Assembly: GCF_030247195.1 (NCBI RefSeq)
Contig: NC_080671.1
Location: 207,724,045-207,788,044, forward strand
Length of the DNA: 64,000 bases
Reading direction: 5' to 3'
Source: Topomyia yanbarensis
Lineage: Eukaryota > Arthropoda > Insecta > Diptera > Culicidae
Part shown: positions 34,148-44,315 of the stretch, in pieces
Numbering within the stretch: the first letter of the stretch is position 1
Layout: each line of letters begins with the position of its first letter
Position numbers and translations under genes: made by a program
The notes under the pieces: model-generated
Database searches by the model: none
The model's input: the letters and a program-made list of their open reading frames with translations, nothing else
Told to the model about the DNA's origin: nothing

Positions 34148-35029
34148 CTAGGAGAAGAGACGACCAAAGAGAATAGGGAAAGAGACGAATAGTGTGAAGC
34201 CAAAAATACCTTATTGAGCAGACCAATCGTGCAATGTAAATAAACATTACTCATGTCTGAGTTGGAGGAGATAAGTATTGTAAATCTATCAAAAAAGAAA
34301 TTTGAATTTTCGTCAGAATTTAGTGCAATCGTGATTGTAAGGTGCATTTTAGAGTCTATGTATGAGTAAAAACAAGCTTTAGAATTATTTCATCTCTTCG
34401 TTTCGAAATGCACATCGTTTGATAAACAAATCCAACGATCGACAAAAGGTTTGTTTTCAAAATATAATAGGAGTCATTTAAAGTGCTGCCTTTGGAAACG
34501 GTTGCCAAATTCTAGTGTTGAAATCATCGTAAAGGGAGTGTTGCCGTTTTGACTGATTTTCACTCTGCGTCTCTTTCACTATTCTCTTTGGAGACGACAA
34601 CAGGCTTCTTGCTCTTCTTGATTTTCCCGACTAGGCCCGGCAGTAAATCTAAATACAAAAAGCGTTCATCGTTGCCAGATTGCTTTTGTATGGTTTTCGC
34701 AATTGCTGAAAATAATTGTACCTCGAAAATCGCACCTCAACCAACAATTTACAATGCATAAGCTGCATTTAAAAAATTAATTTAATTTTTATTCGTGTCT
34801 CTCTTAACAGTAGACGTAACTATATCGCCATTCAGGACTTTTTTTCAATTTGCATGAAATGTTGATGTGTATGAAAAGTAGCCAGAATAGATTCAGCAAC
34901 ATTGTTTTCCATCCCGTTGGTAAATATAATAAACACTCATGATTAGCAAAACGACCAATCAGAAGCTGGTTCAATATTGAGGTTAGGACTGGATCAAATT
35001 GGCTACGCGATTGTCTTCTCTTCTCTTAG
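34148..35029 (+). mobile_element. MITE C of the tandem array (448 bp plus nested element)
   Basis: Same orientation as B. Its left inverted end is split by element D. The rest (from GACGACAACAGGCTTC at about 34593) follows B closely to CTTCTCTTCTCTTAG. Flanked by GTAAACAC at 34140-34147 and 35030-35037. Confidence 0.88.
34165..34590. mobile_element. 426-bp hAT-like MITE nested in the left end of C
   Basis: Ends CAAAGAGAATAGGGAAAGAG and CTCTTTCACTATTCTCTTTG are inverted repeats. The perfect 8-bp TSD GAGACGAC (34157-34164, 34591-34598) comes from C's own terminal repeat. Non-coding. Confidence 0.88.
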
Positions 35030-35037
35030 GTAAACAC

Positions 35038-35439
35038 ACGAAAAGGATAGCATCGAAAAAGAAAGATAGGTTGACATAGAAGAAAGGTTGGAAGATTGAA
35101 AGCAGTTTGATAGTTATAAAAGTGAAATTAAATTAAAACTACTAGCTAGAAGTACGGTTTTGGTTTGTTTGACGGTTGCTTATGCATAGTAGTACGGATT
35201 GGATTATCAGCTAAAAGTACGGTGTCGAAGTCTTATAATTAATAGTACGGCTGAGTGATTTAAAGGCTAGAGGTAAAATGTGCGATAGAAGTAGCAGAAA
35301 TGAATTTAACCTAGAATTTATCACTGGATTATCACAACTAGTTTTATGTTATCGTAGCAGCGCCGGTAATCGAGTTGATAACGACAATGTAAACAAAAAA
35401 GTTTATAAAACTTAAACCTAAATAAAAGCTTAAAATATG
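35038..35439. other. Non-coding; AGTACGG word cluster
   Basis: AGTACGG occurs four times within 100 bp (35151, 35191, 35216, 35244). Nothing else recognised. Confidence 0.4.
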
Positions 35440-36143
35440 TATTCAGCTTTTTGCTGGTGGCTGCGTTTTCAAATGCGCACTCTATTTTGACAAGTCGTTT
35501 GTACAGTGTCAACTTTGACAACACGTCAGCGGTGTCAATTTTGACAAGCGGTCTCATCAGCCTTGAGTTTCACGGCTATCATGTATCCTGCTTATTTATT
35601 TTCTTAATAAACGTTAAACGTCAAATTTCAAATTTGTTAGTTTATTTTCAAACGCCTTTTTCGATGATTTTATTTTCTTCGTGAATTTATTTATAAGCAT
35701 ATTTTCAGCTGTTTGAAAGTGTCGAGAGAATTATGCGATTTGAACCTCTGCTCTTACTTAAATTCATCCCACATGAAATTACTAATAATAGCTACACGAA
35801 ACTTGCTTTTAAACTACGCGGAAAAGCATCTTCTAACTATCGTTAGAAGATGCTCAGTACCTAAACCTAGACCTAAACAATATTTGTTCACACCTGATTT
35901 TGAATACAAATTTGTAGCAAAATTTAGCACCAAGAATTGACAATTGTCAGCTACAGCTGCATCTGCGTTTACCGAAGAAATCGGTAGCAATTCACCTGAC
36001 TTATTAGTTTCGACTAGATTGAGTATCGCTGATTGGTTTTACTCAGTTTGCTAATCGCCCAATTACATGATAAGACTGATTAATTGCCGTATTGGTCGAC
36101 CGATTTTTGTATGCCGATTGCGAGTAGCGAATAGTTTTGAATA

Positions 36144-37337
36144 GGGGCCATGCATAAATGACGTAGCATTTTGGGGGGTAGGGGGGGTATACCAAATTCG
36201 TGACGAAGTGTGACGAGGGGGAGGGTAGGGTCAGAAGCTGTGCGACGTAGCATCAAGTTTAATTTTTTTTTGACGGGCATCAAAACCCAATGATTAGAGA
36301 AAAGTGTGGGCACCATACCATGCCGTTCAAATTGACAGACTAGAGCGTATACAAAGATGTTTTGTGCGATTCGCCTCTGGAAACTTCCATGGAATGATCC
36401 AGTTGTGTTGCCTCCTTATGCCGATAGATGTATGCTACTCGGTCTGCAGACTCTGGCGACTCGCCGTATCTTCCTGCAAAGAGTTTTTGTTTTCGACTTG
36501 CTGTCAGGTAATATCGACAGTCCCGATCTTCTCTCGGGCGTTAATTTGTATGCGCCTCCTCGTGTTCTCCGTAACCCCACTCTGTTGTGGATCCCTAGAC
36601 ACCGTACTTCATATGGACAAAATAATCCACTGGAGAGATGTTGCCGCAGATTTAACGAAGCTTCTTCAGTGTATGATTTTAACATTTCCAAGCATAGATA
36701 TAAGATATTAATAAGAAATATTTAGTTTTAAAATGCGTCTGTACGGTGTATACCGAAGATAAGGAAATAAATAATAATAAAATAAAATAAAAATAAATTT
36801 ATTGTTCCTCAATTCCTAAGAGAAATAATTTCATGTGGTAAGTTTCTCGATTTGCGGAATTTCAAGCTCGCAAGAAAACGAAAAGATTTAGTATGCTAGA
36901 TTAGTTAGCTACTCTTGCTAACTAGTCGATTTAGTTTGGTACCTGAATTAATTTTTTTTCTTCGGGTTCAACCAAACCAATATAGTAATTTAGGTGAACG
37001 AATTCTTCTTAGAATCATTGGCAGCTGTAGGATTATGAACTGAGAGAACTCCATGCTCCATGACATAAAATTCAAAACAAAACTATCAAAACTATATTTG
37101 TCATGAAATGGAATTATTTTGGGCGCAATTTGCTGTTATAACGAAAATGTTAATAAAAGCCGTCAAAGAAGAATTGCATAACATTTTTTTTCATCTCACT
37201 GCCCCGGAGGGGGGGAGAGTGGTAAATGCTACGTCATTTACAAGGGGGAGGTTAGAGTTTTGTGACCTAATGCTACGAGGGGGGAGGGAGGGGTCGAAAA
37301 TAGCCGAAAAAAAGCTACGTCATTTGTGTACGGCCCC
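36144..37337. mobile_element. 1194-bp DNA element with GGGGCC ends, 3-bp TSD ATA
   Basis: Ends GGGGCCATGCATAAATGACG and the complement GGGGCCGTACACAAATGACG are inverted repeats, continuing into G-rich subterminal DNA on both sides. It duplicates ATA (36141-36143, 37338-37340). The undisturbed target is visible in the other palindrome arm at 37929-37931. A 3-bp TSD with GGG/GGC ends suggests PIF/Harbinger-like, with ISL2EU-type as alternative. Its interior holds a non-LTR fragment but no transposase. Confidence 0.88.
36304..36797 (+). pseudogene. 5'-truncated non-LTR retrotransposon, 3' end of ORF2
   Basis: Frames at 36304 (WAPYHAVQIDRLERIQRCFVRF) and 36357 (LPWNDPVVLPPYADRCMLLGL, then FDLLSGNIDSPDLL and a final KHRYKILIRN) are consecutive parts of the region C-terminal to a Jockey-type reverse transcriptase. 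One frameshift lies between them. A short 3' UTR ends in an A-rich tail (AATAATAATAAAATAAAATA, about 36770-36797). It lies inside the GGGGCC element, so it was inserted there or carried along. Confidence 0.75.
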
Positions 37338-38632
37338 ATAGCAGATGTTCTGTATCCACATTTCGAGTTAAGTGCCGCTGTTGAATGGGACTACAGTTGA
37401 CTGTGCGGATCCGTACCGAAATCAGTTTAGTCTTTCAACTGAAAAACTATTTATATTTGACGTTCAATTTTAGTTGAGAGCAGAAGTGAACGCCTACCAC
37501 GATCAAAAAATTGAATCTGAAGGACGGTTTGTCAAATTTGACAAGACTGATGATTTGTCAAAATTGACATTGGACGGACGACTTGTCAAAGTGGGGTGCG
37601 CATTTGGGGACGCAGCCACCAACAAAAAGCTGAATTCAGCTTTTTGTTGGTGGCTGCGTCCCCAAATGCGCACCCCACTTTGACAAGTCGTCCGTCCAAT
37701 GTCAATTTTGACAAATCATCAGTCTTGTCAAATTTGACAAACCGTCCTTCAGATTCAATTTTTTGATCGTGGTAGGCGTTCACTTCTGCTCTCAACTAAA
37801 ATTGAACGTCAAATATAAATAGTTTTTCAGTTGAAAGACTAAACTGATTTCGGTACGGATCCGCACAGTCAACTGTAGTCCCATTCAACAGCGGCACTTA
37901 ACTCGAAATGTGGATACAGAACATCTGCTATTCAAAACTATTCGCTACTCGCAATCGGCATACAAAAATCGGTCGACCAATACGGCAATTAATCAGTCTT
38001 ATCATGTAATTGGGCGATTAGCAAACTGAGTAAAACCAATCAGCGATACTCAATCTAGTCGAAACTAATAAGTCAGGTGAATTGCTACCGATTTCTTCGG
38101 TAAACGCAGATGCAGCTGTAGCTGACAATTGTCAATTCTTGGTGCTAAATTTTGCTACAAATTTGTATTCAAAATCAGGTGTGAACAAATATTGTTTAGG
38201 TCTAGGTTTAGGTACTGAGCATCTTCTAACGATAGTTAGAAGATGCTTTTCCGCGTAGTTTAAAAGCAAGTTTCGTGTAGCTATTATTAGTAATTTCATG
38301 TGGGATGAATTTAAGTAAGAGCAGAGGTTCAAATCGCATAATTCTCTCGACACTTTCAAACAGCTGAAAATATGCTTATAAATAAATTCACGAAGAAAAT
38401 AAAATCATCGAAAAAGGCGTTTGAAAATAAACTAACAAATTTGAAATTTGACGTTTAACGTTTATTAAGAAAATAAATAAGCAGGATACATGATAGCCGT
38501 GAAACTCAAGGCTGATGAGACCGCTTGTCAAAATTGACACCGCTGACGTGTTGTCAAAGTTGACACTGTACAAACGACTTGTCAAAATAGAGTGCGCATT
38601 TGAAAACGCAGCCACCAGCAAAAAGCTGAATA

Positions 38633-38896
38633 GGATCAAAGTACTGTACGAGACCGCTTCCCGGAAGTCACGGAAATTAGTATCTACACTAAACGTAAGT
38701 AAACAATGTAAAAGTCGATGAATTTACGATGATATACCTATTATATACTTGTTTAAATGCAGGGAAAATTTAACCAACTCATAATAAACGAATTGAATTA
38801 GAGTTTTGCGTTGAGTTCATTCAAGTTTACGGAAGTTGTTTACGTCTTGTTGCCGTATCGGGAACAAATTAAATTTTCCGTTTAATTTGTTCCGGG
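38633..38896. other. Leader-like region before the PHD gag
   Basis: It contains a donor-like CGTAAGT (38694) and a possible acceptor TTTAAATGCAG (about 38752-38762), as in a small leader intron. It also has a hairpin, GGAACAAATTAAA/TTTAATTTGTTCC (38861-38893), ending 3 nt before the ATG. No LTR is visible because the palindrome abuts at 38632. Confidence 0.4.
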
Positions 38897-39706
38897 ATGT
38901 CAAGCGGTAGCATAGCAAGTGCGGGCAAACATGCCCAGAAAAAGGGCGATTCTCCTGGTGATGAGGGGGCCGAATGTGGTACGTGTCAAAGGCTCGATAC
39001 TAGCAGGATGGTTCAGTGCGACGAGTGTGACGTGTGGTTTCACTATGAGTGCATTTGCGTAGAGGACAGTACCCAATACAGAGATTGGAGCTGTAATGGG
39101 TGCGTGAGGAAATTGCTGGAGCGGGAAAAGCGTGGACTACGTGATCAACTGGAGCGCTTCGAACAGCAACAGAAGCAGTGGCAACAGGAGCAGCAGAAAC
39201 GTCTGGAACAGGCTGAAGATCATCATAAACGGCTTGAGCAGCGGCAAAAGCAACAGAATTTGCAGCAGCAAAAGCAGGAGCGGATCGATCAGACAGAGAA
39301 GAGGGATTTGCAGTTGCCGCAGCATAGTTTGTTGTCGGGAGTAGCTACAGTCGGATCTAGTCGTCTAGGTGAATTTCTACAGCAGCAAACAGTGTCGGAA
39401 GGTATACTGAATGTGTCCAAAGCGGATAAGCAGCGTAGTATGGGCCCCAAGTCGAGCACAACCGCATCACGCACTAAGACCACCTCAAGAACATCAAAGC
39501 ATTCCGCGAAACTTCGTGAGCTACAAACGAAAGCTCTTGAAGCGAGGCAAGCGCTAGAGAAGAAACAGCTGGAAGAGCGGCTGGCTCTTGAAATGGAAAT
39601 GTTAGAGATGAGTGACTCTGAATCAGGAACGATCGAAAGCTGCGACAAAGTTGAGGACTGGCTGTGTAGAAGAGATTATGGGAAAGGATGGACTCAAAAC
39701 CGCGGA
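38897..39706 (+). pseudogene. N-terminal half of a second BEL/Pao gag (PHD finger plus coiled coil), cut by R1
   Basis: Open from ATG 38897. Residues 27-66 form a PHD-type zinc finger (CGTCQRLDTSRMVQCDECD, then WFHYEC and WSCNGC). A long Q/E/K-rich coiled coil follows (about 75-140), then a Ser/Thr stretch and a second helical run EARQALEKKQLEERLALEME. PHD plus coiled coil at the front of gag is a known arrangement in mosquito BEL/Pao elements. The frame breaks at 39706 where an R1-clade element begins. Gag sequence resumes in the same phase at 44316. PHD fingers read histone tails, so a chromatin-targeting role is possible but unproven. Confidence 0.75.
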
Positions 39707-39707
39707 T

Positions 39708-40415
39708 GAAACGCCTCTGCCGGTGTACGAAGAACTATTACGGAAATCGGTAGTGGTGTCGACTCAGAACGGCTTGCCAAGAAGTTATGTCCCGGGAATG
39801 CCATCTGGTCTACAGCAGCGTGTAGGCAATACTGTTCTGCTTGAAGACTATCTAGCAACTATCTTTCAGGCGCAGGGTATGCCGATCGTCCTTTCCCAAG
39901 CAGAACTATTCCTTGGTGAGGGCGCCCAAATCAGGTCGCTAGGTGCGGAAACAACTCTCCAGTGCAAGCATCTGGACGAGTTCACGACCGCAGAAGACGT
40001 CGTCGCAGCCGTTAAGGAGCACTGCGACGTCACAATCGAGCGGGCCTCTGTGCGATTGAGAGGTGGACCCTCTGGCACCCAAGTAGCCTACCTCAGGCTA
40101 CTGAATGCGGATGCCAAAAAGGTAGCCGAGAAAGGGAAGTTGAAGATCGGCTGGTCGGTATGCCCTATTAGTATACCCCAGCCGCCTTCAGTGGATAGGT
40201 GCTATCGGTGCCTTGAGTCCGGCCAAAAAGCATACGAATGCAAAGCCATAGATAGGAGCAAATTATGTCGTCGCTGCGGCGAGGAGGGACATAAAGAGCG
40301 GGGGTGCACTAAGGCATACAAGTGCCTTATCTGCACCGCTAAGAAGCAAGCCCATAAACATGCTATGGGCGGACCTTCGTGTCCCTTCGGCGAGTTAAAT
40401 AAGAAGAAGCCGTGA
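39708..40415 (+). pseudogene. R1 ORF1 (gag-like), 5'-truncated
   Basis: Open to TGA at 40415. From about 39900 it reads SLGAETTLQCKHLDEFTTAEDVV, the conserved core before the knuckles in R1-type ORF1 proteins. Three Cys/His knuckles follow: CYRCLESGQKAYEC, in which the expected His is Gln; CRRCGEEGHKERGC; and CLICTAKKQAHKH with a distal C. The missing His suggests the first knuckle binds zinc poorly. The first 65 codons after the boundary do not match anything I recognise. It overlaps ORF2 by 4 nt (GTGA). Confidence 0.8.
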
Positions 40416-43385
40416 GAGTCACACAGCTAAATCTTAACCATTGTGCAGCAGCCCAACAGCTTCTGTGGCAGTCGGTCTCGGAGTCGAGGACAGATGTCGC
40501 CCTCTTATCAGACCCGTACAGCATCCCTGCCGGCAACGGCAATTGGGTGTCGGACGGGTCTGGAATGGTGGCAATCTGTACAACGGGACGGTTCCCGGTT
40601 CAAGAGGTAATACACCCCTCCGCCGAGGGTGTGGCGATTGCCAAGATCAATGGTGTGTTCTATTGCAGCTGCTACGCCCCACCAAGGTGGCCAATAGAAC
40701 AGTTCTACCAGATGATCGACAGGCTCTCGTCGGACCTAGTGGGCCGGAAACCGGTAGTAATAGCGGGAGACTTTAACGCTTGGGCAGTGGAGTGGGGCAG
40801 CCGCTGTACAAATAGCAGGGGTCAAGCGCTAATGGAAGCGCTTGCGAAACTCGATACTGTGCTAGCTAATAATGGCTCCGCTAGTACATTCCGTAGAAAC
40901 GGAGTGGAGGCGTGGATTGATGTGACCTTTGCCAGCCCGAGTCTGGCTCCAGGCATGGAATGGAGGGTAGACGAAGGCTACACCCATAGCGATCATTTAG
41001 CTATCCGCTTTAAGATCAACTATGGTGTGCAGCATCCGAGGGCGGGAGATCCCTGTCAGGTACGCGGGTGGAAGTCCAATCACTTCGACAGCGAAGCTTT
41101 CACCGCGGCCCTGGGACTGGAGGCCAACACCGACAGTCTAAGCGGGGATGCGCTGGTAGCTGTTCTATCACGCGCGTGCGACGCCACTATGCCGAGAAAA
41201 ACACTGCCAAGAAACGGTAGATGCCCGGTATACTGGTGGAGTGCCGAGATTGCAGCTCTACGGTCAGCCTGCCTCAGAGCTAGACGTAGGATGCAAAGAG
41301 CTCGCACCGAGGATGCAAGAGAGAACCGCCGTGAAGTGTTTCGAGCTGCGAAATTAGCCCTTAACAAGGCTATTAAAAGCAGCAAGAGAGCGTGTTTCGA
41401 CAACCTGTGTGAGAGTGCTAACGCGAATCCGTGGGTGATGCCTACCGGATTGTGATGGCCAAGACCAAAGGGGGCTCCTCACCCCCAGAACGGTCTCCGG
41501 ACCGGTTGGCAACGATTATCGAAGTACTCTTCCCGTCTCGAGCCACAAGCCCCTGGTCACCTGCACTACGAGACAGTGCGGGCACGGTCGAAATGGTGGC
41601 TCCAGTGACGAATGAAGAACTACTCGCAGTGGCTAAATCCCTAGCAATGAACAAAGCTCCAGGGCCGGATGGAGTTCCAAATAACGCTCTCAAGGCAGCG
41701 ATCATAGCGAACCCGAACATGTTCAGGCTAGCTATGCAGAAATGCCTTGACGAGTGCCGTTTCCCCGATAGATGGAAAAGGCAGAAACTGGTGCTGTTGC
41801 CGAAGCCCGGGAAGCCGCCAGGCGACCCATCGGCGTACAGACCAATCTGTCTGATAGACACGACTGGCAAACTGCTTGAGAGGATCATCCTCAACAGGCT
41901 CACCCCGTACGCGGAAGGTACGGACGGTCTGTCAAGCAACCAGTTTGGCTTTCGGAAGGGTAAGTCCACAGTGGACGCTCTCAACTCAGTGATAAATACT
42001 GCCGAGATAGCGTTCCAACGAAAAAGGCGAGGTATTCGATACTGTGCGTTTGTGACACTTGACGTGAAGAACGCATTCAACAGCGCAAGCTGGGATGCCA
42101 TCGCGCTCTCGTTACACCGGCTTAGCCTACCGGTGGGTCTGTACCGGATCCTGGAAAGTTACTTCCAAAACCGCGTACTGCTATACGAGACCGATGCCGG
42201 TCCGAAAAGGGTTCCGATTACCGCCGGAGTCCCGCAGGGCTCGATCCTAGGCCCGGTGCTATGGAACCTCATGTACGACGGGGTTCTGAGACTGAAGTTC
42301 CCTCCTGGGGTCAAGATCGTCGGCTTTGCCGACGACGTAACCTTGGAGGTCTACGGGAGTCAATTCCTGAGGTAGAACTAACCGCAGAACACGCGATTAG
42401 CACGGTGGAGGAATGGATGAGCGCGAGAGGCCTGGAGCTCGCTCATCATAAGACGGAGGTAGTTATCGTCAACAACCGCAAGTCGGCACAACATTCAGTT
42501 ATCCATGTGGGAGAAGTCGCGATCACTTCACAGCGAAATCTGAAGTCTCTCGGAGTCATTATAGACGACAAGCTGACCTTCGGCAGTCATGTCGACTATA
42601 CGTGCAAGAGAGCGTCGACTGCTGTTGCGGCACTATCGAGAATGATGTCCAACAGCTCAAAGGTGTGCGCCAGTAGACGTAGGTTACTGGCAGGCGTTGC
42701 CGTATCTATCCTCAGGTATGGCGGCCCGTCATGGTCAAGAGCACTGAGGGTAACCAGTTACCTACAGAAACTGGAGAGCACCTACCGCGTGATGTGCCTC
42801 AGAGTGATATCTGCCTACCGCACGGTATCACACGATGCATCCTGCGTGATAGCGAGCATGATGCCAGTCGGGCTGGTCATTCGGGAAGATGAGGAGTGCT
42901 TTGAGCTACGTGGAAATAGGGGAGCCCGCGAGCGCACCAGGGTGACCTCGGTCGCCAGATGGCAGCGTGAGTGGGACAACTCCTCGAAAGGTAGGTGGAC
43001 CCACCGGCTGATACCTAGCATATCGAGCTGGGTGGGAAGACCCCATGGGGAAGTTCACTTCCACCTGACACAATTCCTGTCAGGCCATGGCTGTTTCCGT
43101 CAGTACCTCCACAGGTTCGGGCACGCGGAGGTCCCAGTCTGCCCGGACTGCCCAGGTGTAGATGAAACTGCCGAACACATACTGTTCGTATGTCATCGGT
43201 TCGACGTCGAAAGAAGAGCAATGCTTGACGTCTGTGGCTGGGACACAACTCCTGATACCCTTATTCAGCGGATGTGTCAATCGGTGGAAAAGTGGAACGC
43301 AGTCTCGGCTGCTACCATCCAGATTGCCAGTAGGCTACAGGTAATCTGGCGAACCGAGCAACAGACGACGGGCACGACTAACTAG
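40412..43385 (+). pseudogene. R1 ORF2: endonuclease and reverse transcriptase, two single-base frameshifts
   Basis: Endonuclease: TQLNLNHC at the start, APPRWP, AGDFNAWAVEWGS and THSDHLAIRF (to about 41015). A one-base shift near 41432 in a GGG run leads to the RT frame: NKAPGPDGVPN, LPKPGKPPGD, FRKGKSTVDAL, TLDVKNAFNSASW, GVPQGSILGPVLW and catalytic GFADDVTLE. A second one-base shift near 42358, again in a G run, leads to the rest: HHKTEVVIVNN, KSLGVIIDDKLTF, and a C-terminal CPDCPGVDETAEHILFVC knuckle. Everything else is open to 43385. It would nick target DNA and copy the RNA there. The start is non-ATG or lies upstream in ORF1. Confidence 0.88.
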
Positions 43386-43632
43386 TGATTGGTTAGCTGG
43401 AGCGAAAAAGGCCAAGCGCAAAAAAGAGAGTGAATGGTCTGTTCATGCCGAGGCAGGTTGGCGCAGCGAATGGCAACCGCGTAAGGGGTAAACCCAGCCA
43501 CCCCGAAGCAAGACAGAAGAGTGAGTGTATAGGCGTATAAGTGGACTGCCTCATGCCAAGACGGGAGGGTCGTAGCGTAGTATGTTGGAACTAAGCTATC
43601 GATGCCTCATGGCGTGGCAGAGGAGTGAAAGG

Positions 43633-44069
43633 GTGAGCATCCAAGTCAGTCTCACACTGCATGTTAAGGGTGAGCATAAAAGTCAGGCTCACAGGTTGGT
43701 AGAGGCTAGCACAAAAGTCAGCCTAGCAAGGAATGAAAAAGGTGAGCACAAAAGTCAGCCTCGCATGGTATGTCAGAAGTGGGGCCTAAGAAAAATGTCC
43801 CACATGGGATGCCAGAGGGAGTGACAAAGGTACAATAGAGTGGCACGATTGAGAGTGAATCAGGTGATAGGGTGAGCACCCAAGTCAGCCTCACATGGTA
43901 TGGGTAGGGCGAGCACAAAAGTAAGCCTAGCAAGGAATGAGTAAGGTGAGCACACAAGTCAGCCTCGCATGGAACGTAAAAGGTGAGCACAAAAGTCAGC
44001 CTCATGTGGGAGTGTTTGAGAGTGACTCAAAGTGCGATTGAGAGAGCACCCAAGTAAGCCTCATACAGG
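43633..44069 (+). repeat. 3' UTR minisatellite of the R1 element (nine units)
   Basis: Nine units of about 37 bp with consensus GTGAGCACAAAAGTCAGCCT followed by CGCATGGAATG-type spacing; two units are separated by longer spacers. The repeats lie between the ORF2 stop and the 3' terminal block. On the transcript they give alternating GTGAGC/GCCTCAC pairs that can form small stems. Confidence 0.85.
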
Positions 44070-44315
44070 ATGTATGAACGCGTGAGTGAGAGTGAATGAG
44101 TACATTTAGTACAGCCATCCCCCCCAGAAGTAATACCGAGAGGTAGTTCCTGGGAGGAATGATGGCGGAGCCCAATGGAGTTTAGTCGGTATTAATGGCT
44201 GGTCACCATTCGAGTCCGACACGCCCCCAGTGCGCCCCGTGCGGTAGATTGGACCCTACCAATAGCACGTGTACTGGGCTAGGACATAAAGGTCTTCTCC
44301 ATTGTAAAAAAAAAA

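Larger units (their letters stand above)
35440..38632. repeat. Perfect palindrome: inverted dimer of a 998-bp unit
   Basis: The axis is between 37634 and 37635 (GAATTC). The right arm 37635-38632 (998 bp) matches the left arm without a single length difference once the 1194-bp insertion and its 3-bp TSD are removed from the left. Translations of both arms are identical where compared. Each arm itself has inverted ends: TTCAGCTTTTTGCTGGTGGC outside, TTCAGCTTTTTGTTGGTGGC at the axis, about 110 bp alike with about 10-15 percent differences. So a 998-bp inverted-repeat element is joined to its own mirror copy with no spacer. Each arm holds a 12-bp-stem hairpin (GCATCTTCTAAC). No coding sequence. 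Confidence 0.9.
39707..44315 (+). mobile_element. R1-clade non-LTR retrotransposon inserted in BEL gag
   Basis: It contains ORF1 with CCHC knuckles, ORF2 with endonuclease and reverse transcriptase (no RNase H), a 3' UTR with a minisatellite, and a terminal A10 run (44306-44315). GCGGA at 39702-39706 and 44316-44320 is a short putative TSD. The gag codon phase is the same on both sides, which supports the boundary. ORF1 has no start at the left boundary, so the copy is 5'-truncated. The R1 assignment comes from the ORF1 knuckles, the R1-style endonuclease start (VTQLNLNHCAAAQQLL) and the absence of RNase H. Confidence 0.82.

Noticed and set aside
38897..40415. A single R1 ORF1 with a built-in PHD finger
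   Set aside because: The PHD part matches BEL/Pao gag style and its continuation is found after the R1 A-run in the same codon phase with GCGGA on both sides, so insertion explains it better.
43633..44069. CRISPR-like array
   Set aside because: Units are degenerate and spacers are not unique sequences; it is a retroelement 3' UTR minisatellite in a eukaryotic genome.
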